Shown here one piece after another: positions 34,501-40,859 of a DNA stretch of 49,422 nucleotides. The notes below the pieces were generated by a model. The model saw nothing but the letters and a program-made list of their open reading frames with translations, was not told the origin of the DNA and did no database searches. Source of the stretch: Clostridia bacterium (GTDB lineage Bacteria > Bacillota > Clostridia > Oscillospirales > Acutalibacteraceae); NCBI GenBank assembly GCA_017432485.1, contig JAFRJB010000095.1:1-49422 (forward strand). The letters are read 5' to 3'. Each line of letters begins with the position of its first letter. The first letter of the stretch is position 1. Position numbers and translations under genes: made by a program.

Positions 34501-35631
34501 GGTGATAGTATATTCAGCCGCCTGCTCTTGCAGTGCCGCTGCTGCTGCGATAATGGCATCTTTCTGCGCATCGACATCTGCCTGTTCGGTTCTGCCCTTA
34601 CCCTGCACATTTACATTGAGTTCAGCGTTGAGAGCAGCCACGGAATCAGCTGTCCAGCTTGTGCCGTTGTCTCTCTTTGCAATGGCTGCCGCTCTTGCTG
34701 CATCATAGGCAGTATAATCGGCAGAAACAAAGGTTTCGGTAAACTGCGCGATGTAGGTTGTCGGCGCATAGACCGGAGCGAGTGCAGGACTCCAATTACC
34801 GGAGAAGTCGTAGTCATAGTTACCGTCTTCATAATGAGCCGGGATAGACGGTGCGGTCGGTGTGGTACCTTCATCGACATCGAAAGAAGTGCTGTCGGTT
34901 GTGGTAGCACTGGTGTTCCAAATAAAGGTAACGGTGTGCTTCACAACGGGACCGGGACCGCCGGTGATTTTAAAGGAAGACGACGGAGCAGTCGCGGCAA
35001 ATGCAGTTTCGTATACCTGTTCGGTAGAAGTGGAAGCTGCACAGTTCAAATAACCTAATGCCGGGCTGAACACGATAGAAGGCACAAGAGAAATCTTGCT
35101 GGACTCTACGGAAGCTTTCGCTTCAAAATCAACGGTTGCAACCGCTTCGGAACCTGCCGGTAAACCATCGAGGTTAAGCACTGCCAAATTAATGACTGCC
35201 GGAGTGGTCAGGTTGCAGTAGCCGATGATGTCATCAAACGTGCTGGCTGTAAAAGGATCGCCGCCAATGCCCATGGTCAAGGTGGTCGGGTCAATCTGTG
35301 TTGCGGAAGTCGGCTCTAAAGCTTCGCTGTAATACTCGTAGCCGTTCGCAAGAGTCACGGATTTGAAATCAAGAACGCTACTGTCAAACACAATAAAGCC
35401 TTGATAACCGATGACGGAATCATTGGGGTGATTGAGATTGATTGTTGCAGTCACGGTGTCGCCGACAGCAAAGGTGTTGCCGCTCACGCTGACATTAGAC
35501 TGCACTCTCAGTGCATTGTTAGGGCCGTTGCGGTCGTAGCCGGTGTAAGCAAAAGCGCTTACAGCAAAACAGCTCAACGCCAACAGGACGCTCAACAAAA
35601 TGCAAAGAGCTTTTTTCATTTGTTTCGCCAT
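31534..35631 (-). CDS. Large cohesin-like / InlB-repeat / FIVAR / dockerin protein
   Basis: A 1365-residue exported protein. Signal peptide 1-28. About 35-225 is a cohesin-like domain (AVGDTVTATINLNHPNDSVI, FDSSVLDFKSV). Seven InlB-type repeats of about 65 residues follow, the first separated from the rest by a FIVAR-like helical segment, then four FIVAR-like segments (e.g. YTPDSIAQVTQELADI). A second cohesin-like domain lies at about 1035-1210 (NIVVKVYLNHPVDTVDGIML). A CNA-B-like domain and a C-terminal type I dockerin (GDCDDNGVISGQDIAALF, FDVDGNGTVTGQDLGIIL) complete it. AAGGAG supports the ATG. With both cohesin-like and dockerin modules it could act as an adaptor. No catalytic domain is seen. 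Confidence 0.82.
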   Translation of the reverse strand: MAKQMKKALCILLSVLLALSCFAVSAFAYTGYDRNGPNNALRVQSNVSVSGNTFAVGDTVTATINLNHPNDSVIGYQGFIVFDSSVLDFKSVTLANGYEYYSEALEPTSATQIDPTTLTMGIGGDPFTASTFDDIIGYCNLTTPAVINLAVLNLDGLPAGSEAVATVDFEAKASVESSKISLVPSIVFSPALGYLNCAASTSTEQVYETAFAATAPSSSFKITGGPGPVVKHTVTFIWNTSATTTDSTSFDVDEGTTPTAPSIPAHYEDGNYDYDFSGNWSPALAPVYAPTTYIAQFTETFVSADYTAYDAARAAAIAKRDNGTSWTADSVAALNAELNVNVQGKGRTEQADVDAQKDAIIAAAAALQEQAAEYTITFVSRGETISTQTVTAGAMPSIPTVSGYEDDAKIYTFAGWSPAVGPAAGDATYTAQFDETWKNYAITFNWAGGSTTVNTHWGDTPQAPTVSDYEDDIYTYTFTGWDPALAPCAGPATYDAVYTQEYKTYTVRFINENEVYDTRDYHYGDALVQPDDPTKPADQTYTYTFTGWTPSVPATVTESATYTANYRQDYIDYTITFVGHDGVISSDTYHYGESVSVPSVPGYEDDTYTYTFSGWDKAVTTVQGDTTYTAQYSYEYKNYTITFEWVGGSQDVTAHWGDMPDTSSITVPSYEEDGKTYSFIGWNPAVVPCAGNTTYTAQYSSEDIYYDITFIIEGVSQTQSVKANTMPDVPELVDHADPTDGDYQISFTGWDKTPAVATENTTYTALYSRDFVAADYSAVIAAQEAAAEIDRSIYTDDSLAVLDAALGEVVEGLGRTHQGEVDIMAANIDAAIGALEFKPADYTAYNAAVADLQAELQKDDYTPDSIAQVTQELADIDNALEKDLKIIDQATVDDAKAAVEALWDHLVVKADKSVLKDLIDQATALDPEKYVDFSDVATALSNANTVYEDDNATNEEVAAAITALRSALNELVKKNADYTAWDALEAQFAALPKQYYTSDSVAAVQAVLDQVQRGQDIDYQPALDALTDDLQAAINALELTTSWAGETDWEGVDHAYFYSNLEYVQEIDEQDPTNIVVKVYLNHPVDTVDGIMLATLYDAQAMTFKSAQINNGTAIYTETMDAAFNPADYGLDAMGKAGILKIAADFDAALAPTEASRDLVATLTFTATGAASTSYIKNAPLAANTEAGHSVYSAIINDTTEAFMHSDPADLLLAEVQTGTVTGALTGDNMSADILLTLSDGTNEYTASAKGKACDYSFENVLPGTYTMTIASAGSLGYTVYNVVVEAGAVKEIPSINLLYGDCDDNGVISGQDIAALFTAYGQEVEPNNYFDVDGNGTVTGQDLGIILLSSHYGMDASTQVMTLD

Positions 35632-35751
35632 AAAAATCTCTCCTTTTCAACAATATGGGCGCATATAATTTCGCGGTCTTTTGAGTATTTCGCGCGTATA
35701 TTATATACAATAGAGCGCAAAATGCCCATAGACTACCTGTTATACAAAAAC

Positions 35752-35780
35752 ATTTTAGCACCCCGACCGCCTAAAGTCAA
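35752..35780 (-). promoter_or_regulatory. Predicted SigA promoter of the cohesin/dockerin gene cluster
   Basis: On the minus strand TTGACT (35775-35780) is 17 bases from TAAAAT (35752-35757). Transcription would start about 115 bases before the 1365-residue gene. A second -10-like TATAAT is seen nearer the gene around 35701-35706. Confidence 0.7.
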
Positions 35781-36130
35781 TTACTTTATATAAAAAGAAC
35801 CTGTAAAATTTCACGAATTTTACACGCAATTTTAGACAAAGTGTACAAGTGCCGATTTTTAGTGTTTTTTCGTTGTGCAAAAGGTAGAACTTTAGTGCAT
35901 TTTGCTGTGCAATTTTCACAAATAATTAATTAACGCTTTTAACTATTCCCTGGCGATTTCGGCGCGCAAAAAAGTGCCGCATTCGCCGCACAAAAGTCGC
36001 GTAAAAATCAAAAAACCAAGCGCTGATTTGGGGCAATAAACGAGGTTTCGCACAATAATAGCGAGTTTGTTAAAACAACCCGCCGCAACTAATGTATTAT
36101 GAAACAACACTCTTATTTTTATCACACCGC

Positions 36131-36158
36131 AACTGAAAACTGAACACTGAAAACTGAA
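36131..36158. repeat. Heptamer tandem array (AACTGAA-type)
   Basis: Four 7-base units (AACTGAA, AACTGAA, CACTGAA, AACTGAA) are directly next to the rpsR terminator. The same unit recurs at 40825 and, inverted, at 40730 and 47870. Confidence 0.85.
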
Positions 36159-36160
36159 TA

Positions 36161-36193
36161 AAAAAAGCCTCGACCTTGTGTCGAGGCTTTTTT
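36161..36193 (-). terminator. Intrinsic terminator of the rpsF-ssb-rpsR operon
   Basis: AAAAAAGCCTCGA (36161-36173) pairs perfectly with 36181-36193. On the minus strand the stem ends in a T-run. It lies just after the rpsR stop codon. Confidence 0.95.
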
Positions 36194-36195
36194 TA

Positions 36196-36438
36196 TTAAT
36201 CGTTCATATACGGCATTAAAGACATATATCTTGCTCTTTTGACAGCTGTAGTCACCATTCTCTGGTGCTTTGCACAGGTACCGGTTACTCTGCGGGGCAA
36301 AATCTTTGCTCTCTCGGAAACGTATCTGCGCAGCTTTGCTGTATCTTTATAGTCGATATAGTCAACCTTATCGGCACAGAAAGCGCAGACTTTTCTTCTG
36401 CCCTTTCCGCCCGGTCTGCGGTTCTTATCGTAAGCCAT
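36196..36438 (-). CDS. rpsR: 30S ribosomal protein S18
   Basis: An 80-residue S18, which binds 16S rRNA in the small-subunit platform beside S6. The signature [20 protein letters not shown] and the basic core [15 protein letters not shown] are plain, and the C terminus is shortened as usual. It is of the Cys-containing form (CAFCADK plus a further Cys and His), which can bind zinc; many genomes carry a second zinc-free copy. It is the last gene of the rpsF-ssb-rpsR operon, 27 bases after ssb, and ends at a strong terminator. Confidence 0.97.
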   Translation of the reverse strand: MAYDKNRRPGGKGRRKVCAFCADKVDYIDYKDTAKLRRYVSERAKILPRRVTGTCAKHQRMVTTAVKRARYMSLMPYMND

Positions 36439-36465
36439 TGTTATTCTCCTTCCAAATGTAGTCGC

Positions 36466-36915
36466 TTAGAACGGTAAATCGTCCTCCGCATCACCCGTTA
36501 CGGTAAAATCGGAAGCATCGGCACTTGCGTAGGAAACGGGAGCTGCCTGTGCAGCCGGCTGTGCGGGCGCATATGCCCCACCGTGATTTTCTTCGGCAGC
36601 GCGCTTGCTCTCGGCAAAGTACTGCTGCGAAACAACCACTTCCGTTGCCTTTCGGTTGTTGCCGTTTTTATCCTGATACTGGCGGGTTTGCAATGAACCT
36701 GTCACCACGATCAGCGAGCCTTTTTTGAAATACTTGCCGATAAAGTCGGCATTGTTTCTCCAGGCTACGCAGTCAATCCAGTTAGGTGCATCGCCGTCTC
36801 TTTTAAAATCTTTGTCGTTGGCAATGGTGAACGAGCATACGGAAACACCATTGGGTGTTTGCCTGACTTCCGGATCAGCGGTCAGTCTGCCCATGACGGA
36901 GATATTATTTAACAT
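36466..36915 (-). CDS. ssb: Single-stranded DNA-binding protein
   Basis: A 149-residue SSB that covers single-stranded DNA in replication, repair and recombination. The OB-fold occupies residues 1-105 (MLNNISVMGRLTADPEVR, WIDCVAWRNNADFIGKYFKKG). A short Ala/Pro-rich linker follows, and the acidic tip DDLPF recruits partner proteins. It overlaps the stop of rpsF by one base (TAATG), which suggests translational coupling. It is the middle gene of the classic rpsF-ssb-rpsR operon. Confidence 0.97.
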   Translation of the reverse strand: MLNNISVMGRLTADPEVRQTPNGVSVCSFTIANDKDFKRDGDAPNWIDCVAWRNNADFIGKYFKKGSLIVVTGSLQTRQYQDKNGNNRKATEVVVSQQYFAESKRAAEENHGGAYAPAQPAAQAAPVSYASADASDFTVTGDAEDDLPF

Positions 36916-37202
36916 TATTTTTCCTCCTTGTTCACGATCATTGCGCGCAATGCGCCGTCAGTAATACCGAACACGCGGTGGAATTCGGTCGGGAATGACG
37001 GTTCTGATTCGAAGTTTGCAAGAACATAGTAGCCGTCCGGCTCATCGTTGACAGGATAGGCAAGCTTGCGCTTCCCCCATACATCAACTTCGCCAAGAGT
37101 GCCGTTGTTCGAGATAAGCTCTAAAAACTTATCTTTCAAAGCTTCGCTTGCCTCCTCACCGTCTTTGACGGAGAAAAGCATGAGAACTTCATAATTTGAC
37201 AT
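36915..37202 (-). CDS. rpsF: 30S ribosomal protein S6
   Basis: A 95-residue S6 that pairs with S18 on the 30S platform. It has the family's MSNYEVLMLFSV start, VDVWGKRKLAYPVND and YYVLANFESEP motifs. The frame opens at 37277, but the ATG at 37202 has a near-perfect AAGGAGGTG nine bases upstream and begins at the conserved N terminus. It heads the rpsF-ssb-rpsR operon behind a consensus promoter. The leader at 37203-37285 can form two hairpins (AACTTTC/GAAAGTT and TTGGCGTG/CACGCCCAA); S6:S18 autoregulation is possible, but the known motif was not confirmed. Confidence 0.97.
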   Translation of the reverse strand: MSNYEVLMLFSVKDGEEASEALKDKFLELISNNGTLGEVDVWGKRKLAYPVNDEPDGYYVLANFESEPSFPTEFHRVFGITDGALRAMIVNKEEK

Positions 37203-37292
37203 TCTTTGACACCTCCTTTTGGTCATTTGGGCGTGGCTTTTTTCACGCCAAGGAGAACTTTCCATTTGAAAGTTCACAAATTAAGCTTTTTT

Positions 37293-37321
37293 ATTTTAAC
37301 AGCCGAAAGCCTGTTTGTCAA
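37293..37321 (-). promoter_or_regulatory. SigA promoter of the rpsF operon
   Basis: On the minus strand a perfect TTGACA (37316-37321) is 17 bases from TAAAAT (37293-37298), about 90 bases before rpsF. Confidence 0.85.
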
Positions 37322-37377
37322 CTGTAAGTTTAATTATAACATATTTCCTGCTTCAAATGCCGCTTACTGCTACTTCC

Positions 37378-38442
37378 TCAGCCGCCGAATGTCGACATAA
37401 TCATCGCCACAAACTGTTCAATCGCCATTTTGGCAAAATAACCGATAAAAACACCGAAAATGCTGACTCCGCCGCGCGCAAGCAGGTTGAGCCGATATTC
37501 GCTCTTGCTCATACCGCCTAATATTTCGGCGCTGTTTTTCATGCGCTTTATCGTATCGCCGCAGTGCTTCAAGTACAGCCACTCAAAGAGAAGCGCGCAG
37601 GCGATATGCACGGTCAGCATACTGCCGAAAAGCATAATATAAATCTGCTTGGTAACACCGCTGGTGTTCATTTCCGTTGCCGTTGCTTCGAGCACTTTCA
37701 TATACTCTTCCTGCGTAGGATTGTCGGACTCAATAGAGGTGTTATATTGCTGCGATAAAATTTGATTGGTCTTGGTCACGGGGTCACCCATTGCAAAATT
37801 TAAAACATTGAGCAGCAGCACCTGCGCCATAATCACAATAATGCCGTATTTATACATCTTGCGGAAAAACAAATACAGGTAACCGAAGAGGAATGCCGGC
37901 CAGCTCCAGCCGAGTTTGACCTTTCTGTCGGCAGTTTTCTTTAATTTCGGCAATACTTTAGCGGAGTTGTTTCTGACCACGAGCGCCATATCCGCCACTG
38001 TCTCACCGGCGATGGTTTCTTCCGGCGCCATACCCGCGAGCGGGTCTACCTGCGCATATTTCGGGTTGCGCTTTGTCACGGGGTCGCCCTGTTTGTGGGC
38101 ACAGTAAACGCAGTATTCATTACCGTCTACCAATTTTGCACCGCAGTTTTCGCAATAGCCTTCCGCGGCAGCGGGAGCGTGAGCAGTCGGCTCCTGCGCC
38201 TGCTTTTGCTGCGCCATTTCCGCCTTGACTTCGCTCACAAAATCTTCTTCCGGCACCGGTGCGGTTGCCGTAGCTTCTTTTGTATAGGCATAACCGGCAG
38301 CGTGCTCTGCCTTGTGCGCGCACTCTCCGTGTTTATCCCAACAGGCGCGGTGATACGGTGCGCCGCAGTCGGGGCACACAACAATATCATCATTTTTGGC
38401 AAACGGCTCGCCGCAATAATCACAGCTTTTATTTTCAAACAT
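37378..38442 (-). CDS. RING-like/zinc-ribbon membrane protein with DUF2628-like domain
   Basis: A 354-residue protein. Residues 1-40 form a RING-type zinc finger (CDYCGEPF, VVCPDCGAPYHRAC, with a further Cys), like the prokaryotic RING family. After a Pro/Ala/Glu-rich linker comes a second zinc ribbon at about 115-135 (CENCGAKL, EYCVYC). From about 195 there are several membrane helices starting with SWPAFLFGYLYLFFRKMYKYG, the hallmark of DUF2628 proteins. The frame opens at 38505, but GAGGTAATTT precedes the ATG at 38442. Such multi-zinc-finger DUF2628 proteins are common in Clostridia; no activity is established. A ubiquitin-type role is not implied. Confidence 0.78.
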   Translation of the reverse strand: MFENKSCDYCGEPFAKNDDIVVCPDCGAPYHRACWDKHGECAHKAEHAAGYAYTKEATATAPVPEEDFVSEVKAEMAQQKQAQEPTAHAPAAAEGYCENCGAKLVDGNEYCVYCAHKQGDPVTKRNPKYAQVDPLAGMAPEETIAGETVADMALVVRNNSAKVLPKLKKTADRKVKLGWSWPAFLFGYLYLFFRKMYKYGIIVIMAQVLLLNVLNFAMGDPVTKTNQILSQQYNTSIESDNPTQEEYMKVLEATATEMNTSGVTKQIYIMLFGSMLTVHIACALLFEWLYLKHCGDTIKRMKNSAEILGGMSKSEYRLNLLARGGVSIFGVFIGYFAKMAIEQFVAMIMSTFGG

Positions 38443-38513
38443 ATAAATTACCTCAATTATAGAATAAGTAAACAACATTATACACTGTCGGGGCAAAAAA
38501 ATCAACTGTTAGA

Positions 38514-38560
38514 CAAATAAGGATTTGTCGAGGTCTACGACCTCGCAAATTCTTATTTGC
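38514..38560. repeat. CAAATAAGG hairpin
   Basis: CAAATAAGGATTTGTCGAGG pairs with CCTCGCAAATTCTTATTTG, with one mismatch and one bulge. The arms' outer 14 bases match the family and the tip differs. Confidence 0.75.
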
Positions 38561-38727
38561 AGTTGTTCGCTTTGCTCACAGTTATTCGCTTCGCTCATAG
38601 TTGCCGCTTTCGCGGCAGTTGCTCGCGATGCTCGCAGTTATAGTAATCTTAACTGCACGCAGTGCAACTGTGAACGCAGTGAACAACCGCAAACGCAGTT
38701 TGCAACTGCGAATGAAATGAGCAACTG
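38560..38727. repeat. Array of mini-palindromes separated by CAGTTG/CAACTG
   Basis: Short palindromes of 9-15 bases (TTCGCTTTGCTCA, TTCGCTTCGCTCA, CCGCTTTCGCGG, CTCGCGATGCTCG, CACGCAGTG, TGAACGCAGTGAACA, CAAACGCAGTTTG) alternate with a 6-base spacer. The spacer reads CAGTTG or CAGTTA in the left half and CAACTG in the right half. The array is thus a large inverted arrangement centred near 38645. Confidence 0.75.
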
Positions 38728-38774
38728 ACAAATAAGGTTTGCGTGCTCGGAGAGCACGGCAAATCCTTATTTGT
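38728..38774. repeat. CAAATAAGG hairpin
   Basis: ACAAATAAGGTTTGCGTGCTC pairs closely with the inverse ending at 38774, with a three-base tip. It lies just upstream of the prfB -35 box. Confidence 0.75.
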
Positions 38775-38775
38775 A

Positions 38776-38804
38776 TTGCTTTTTTCCCCGCTTTAGTATA
38801 TAAT
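38776..38804 (+). promoter_or_regulatory. SigA promoter of prfB
   Basis: TTGCTT (38776-38781) is 17 bases from TATAAT (38799-38804), about 30 bases before the prfB start codon. Its -35 box begins two bases after the hairpin. Confidence 0.75.
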
Positions 38805-38834
38805 CTCATTCGGAATACAATCAGAGGTAAAGCT

Positions 38835-39950
38835 ATGTTACAGTATGAAGAGTTAAAATTTGAACTTAAGCAGCAGCTGCCGGCGCTCGAAGAGCTGGCG
38901 GATGCCTTAAATCTTGAAGGCTTAAAGCAGGAAGAAGCCGATTTGCAGGCGCAGTCTGCAGAGCCCGGTTTTTGGGATGATATTGACAACAGCCAAAAGG
39001 TGCAAAAGCGCCTGAGCGAAATTCAATCCAAACTCAAAAAATATGCGGCATTACAGGCAAAATTTGACGATGCGATGGCAATGATTGAGCTGGCGGACGA
39101 AGAAGAAGATTTGAGCTTTGAGGAAGAATGCAAGCAGAGCATTGAAGACTTCAAAACCGCGCTTGACAGCATGACTTTGCTCACTCTCCTGACCGGAGAA
39201 TATGATGCAAAAAACGCCATTATCAAGTTTTCTCCCGGCTCGGGCGGTACCGAGGCGCAGGATTGGGCGCAAATGCTCTTAAGGCTTTACACCCGCTGGG
39301 GTGAGCGCCACGGCTACAAGGTCACCACCCTCGATTACCTCGACGGCGATGAGGCAGGCATTAAAAGCGCCACCATCCTCATTGAAGGAGAAAACGCCTA
39401 CGGCTACCTGAAAGGTGAGCACGGCGTGCACCGCTTGGTCAGAGTCTCTCCGTTCGACGCTGCGGGCAGGCGCCACACTTCTTTTGCGGCGCTGGAAGTG
39501 ATGCCGGAAATCGACGATTCGGTCGAAATCGACATCAATCCCGATGATATTAAGCTCGATTACTACCGCGCTTCGGGTGCGGGCGGGCAGAAGGTCAACA
39601 AGACTTCTTCCGCCGTGCGCATGACACATATTCCCACCGGCATAGTGGTCTCCTGCCAGGTCGAGCGCAGCCAGCACCAAAACCGCGAAGTGTGTATGAA
39701 AATGCTCAAAGCGGAGCTGGTCAGGCTCAAGGAAGAGCAGCAGGCGGAAAAGATTAGCGACATCAAAGGCGACCAGCGTGAAATCACGTGGGGAAGCCAA
39801 ATTCGCTCCTATGTCTTTATGCCCTACACCCTCGCAAAAGACCACCGCACCGGCTACGAATACGGCAATATTAACGCCGTGATGGATGGGGATATTGACG
39901 GCTTTATCAATGCTTATTTGAAGCAAAATTCTCAAAAAGAAAACGCATAA
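38835..39950 (+). CDS. prfB: Peptide chain release factor 2
   Basis: A 371-residue class I release factor for UGA and UAA. It has the RF2-specific SPF tripeptide (RVSPFDAAGRRHTSF) and the universal GGQ (ASGAGGQKVNKTSSAVR). Most prfB genes carry an early in-frame UGA and need a programmed +1 frameshift. Here the frame is continuous from the N terminus (MLQYEELKFELKQQ) with no stop near codon 25, so autoregulation by frameshifting is absent. The frame extends back to 38739 into repeat DNA, but AGAGGT precedes the ATG at 38835. It is monocistronic, with a promoter and terminator close by. Confidence 0.96.
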   Translation: MLQYEELKFELKQQLPALEELADALNLEGLKQEEADLQAQSAEPGFWDDIDNSQKVQKRLSEIQSKLKKYAALQAKFDDAMAMIELADEEEDLSFEEECKQSIEDFKTALDSMTLLTLLTGEYDAKNAIIKFSPGSGGTEAQDWAQMLLRLYTRWGERHGYKVTTLDYLDGDEAGIKSATILIEGENAYGYLKGEHGVHRLVRVSPFDAAGRRHTSFAALEVMPEIDDSVEIDINPDDIKLDYYRASGAGGQKVNKTSSAVRMTHIPTGIVVSCQVERSQHQNREVCMKMLKAELVRLKEEQQAEKISDIKGDQREITWGSQIRSYVFMPYTLAKDHRTGYEYGNINAVMDGDIDGFINAYLKQNSQKENA

Positions 39951-39962
39951 AATTGCTTTTAG

Positions 39963-40000
39963 AAGCGCGGTTTTGCCTTTCGAAAAACCGCGCTTTTTTT
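39963..40000 (+). terminator. Intrinsic terminator of prfB
   Basis: AAGCGCGGTTTT (39963-39974) pairs with 39984-39995 and is followed by a T-run to 40000, a few bases after the prfB stop. Confidence 0.95.
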
Positions 40001-40118
40001 GCACCTTACCTATGAAATACTCTCAAGTAGATGTGAAATTTTCTCATATAAATTTCTAACAAAATAACCAATTTTTTTTTGAAAGTTTAGCGCACCCGCC
40101 AAAGTTTTCCAAGTAGAA

Positions 40119-40147
40119 TTGACTTTGGTGTATTATGTACATATAAT
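40119..40147 (+). promoter_or_regulatory. Strong SigA promoter of the 80-residue peptide gene
   Basis: TTGACT (40119-40124) is 17 bases from a perfect TATAAT (40142-40147). Transcription would start near 40154, about 45 bases before the ATG. Confidence 0.85.
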
Positions 40148-40199
40148 ATAAGCGTAAAAAAGTATCTTATGAAATTTTATGAAAGGAGTAATTGCCCTT

Positions 40200-40442
40200 A
40201 TGAAAGCTGCAAAATTAATCGCTAACTGGATTGCTAAGGAGTATGAGAAATACGGCGACAACAAGACTGTTGCTCTTATTTCCAAGTACTTAACTCCTTC
40301 CGTTGCAGAAGCTATCCTTAAGTTCCTTATCCAAAAGGGTCTTCAGGCTCTCTGCACTTACCTTGCTGCTCAGTTCCCGGTACTTGCTGTATTGGCAGGC
40401 CCCGTTGGCACTATCATCTCCAAGGTTCTCGCTGCTCTTTAA
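40200..40442 (+). CDS. 80-residue cationic hydrophobic peptide, bacteriocin-like candidate
   Basis: The product begins MKAAKLIANWIAKEYEKYGD and ends GTIISKVLAAL. It has 9 Lys and 4 acidic residues, one Trp, one Cys and long amphipathic or hydrophobic stretches consistent with 3-5 helices. There is no signal peptide and no double-glycine leader. AAAGGAG lies before the ATG at 40200; an earlier ATG at 40179 overlaps that site and is less likely. Codons are strongly biased to GCT, CTT, AAG, TCC and ATC like gapA in this window and unlike the neighbours, which implies very high expression. A consensus promoter and a TTCG-loop terminator frame it. The family is not recognised. Size and charge, plus the ABC/SpoIIM genes downstream, suggest a leaderless or circular bacteriocin, but this is inference. 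Confidence 0.75.
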   Translation: MKAAKLIANWIAKEYEKYGDNKTVALISKYLTPSVAEAILKFLIQKGLQALCTYLAAQFPVLAVLAGPVGTIISKVLAAL

Positions 40443-40632
40443 TCTTCAACGATTACAGAAACGCAAACTGCAATACTAAAATTTTAGTATGAGCCGAAGT
40501 CCCTATAACATTCGGCTGATTTGCGAATAAAACACCGGTCGGGACCATTCGCACCCGACCACCCTATTACCGCTTATATATTACAGTAATGAAAAATAAA
40601 TAAGCACAATTACCCAACTCATAAGATACCTT
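40443..40632 (+). other. Structured 3' untranslated region of the peptide gene
   Basis: About 190 bases lie between the peptide stop and its terminator. They contain a palindrome ATACTAAAATTTTAGTAT (about 40473-40490), AGCCGAA/TTCGGCT and GGTCGGG/CCCGACC stems. No frame with a ribosome site is present. Confidence 0.5.
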
Positions 40633-40663
40633 CTCCCGCTGCTTCGGCAGCGGGAGTTTTTTT
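40633..40663 (+). terminator. Strong intrinsic terminator with TTCG tetraloop
   Basis: CTCCCGCTGC (40633-40642) and GCAGCGGGAG (40647-40656) enclose TTCG, followed by seven T residues. It ends the peptide transcript. Confidence 0.97.
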
Positions 40664-40681
40664 GCGCGCTCTACGACCGCG

Positions 40682-40728
40682 CAAAATAAGGATTTGTCGC
40701 GCTCTCCGAGCGCGCAAATCCTTATTTG
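40682..40728. repeat. CAAATAAGG hairpin
   Basis: CAAAATAAGGATTTGTCGCG pairs with CGCGCAAATCCTTATTTG with small bulges; the loop is about three bases. Confidence 0.8.
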
Positions 40729-40729
40729 A

Positions 40730-40750
40730 GTGTTCAGTGTTCAGTGTTCA
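40730..40750. repeat. Heptamer tandem array (GTGTTCA-type)
   Basis: Three identical units GTGTTCA start right after the hairpin. This is the reverse complement type of the AACTGAA family. Confidence 0.8.
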
Positions 40751-40824
40751 GTCGCAAGGCTACGCCTTGCATTTTATGAAACCGCCCTATCAAGGGCGGT
40801 GCGCGCATAGCGCGCGGTGGGTGA

Positions 40825-40859
40825 AACTGAAAACTGAAAGCTGAAAACTGAAAACTGAT
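40825..40859. repeat. Heptamer tandem array (AACTGAA-type)
   Basis: Five units (AACTGAA, AACTGAA, AGCTGAA, AACTGAA, AACTGAT) run directly into the hairpin at 40859. Confidence 0.85.

Larger units (their letters stand above)
35632..36160. other. AT-rich gene-free interval upstream of the surface-protein operon
   Basis: About 530 bases contain the promoter at 35752-35780, a leader of roughly 115 bases and AT-rich DNA with TTAATTAACG near 35930. A heptamer array lies at the far end. A 60-codon minus-strand frame at 35943-36125 has no ribosome site or family resemblance and is not called. Confidence 0.6.
38443..38834. other. Repeat-dense gene-free interval upstream of prfB
   Basis: These 390 bases hold two CAAATAAGG hairpins (38514-38560 and 38728-38774), an array of mini-palindromes between them (38560-38727) and the prfB promoter. 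No protein-coding frame with a ribosome site is seen. Confidence 0.75.

Noticed and set aside
35943..36125. 60-codon minus-strand frame in the interval before rpsR
   Set aside because: No ribosome site, AT-rich surroundings and no family resemblance.
37203..37290. S6:S18 leader motif ahead of rpsF
   Set aside because: Hairpins are present but the conserved CCG-containing structure could not be identified by eye.
38560..38727. CRISPR array
   Set aside because: The constant part is only 6 bases and the variable parts are palindromes of 9-15 bases; no cas genes nearby.
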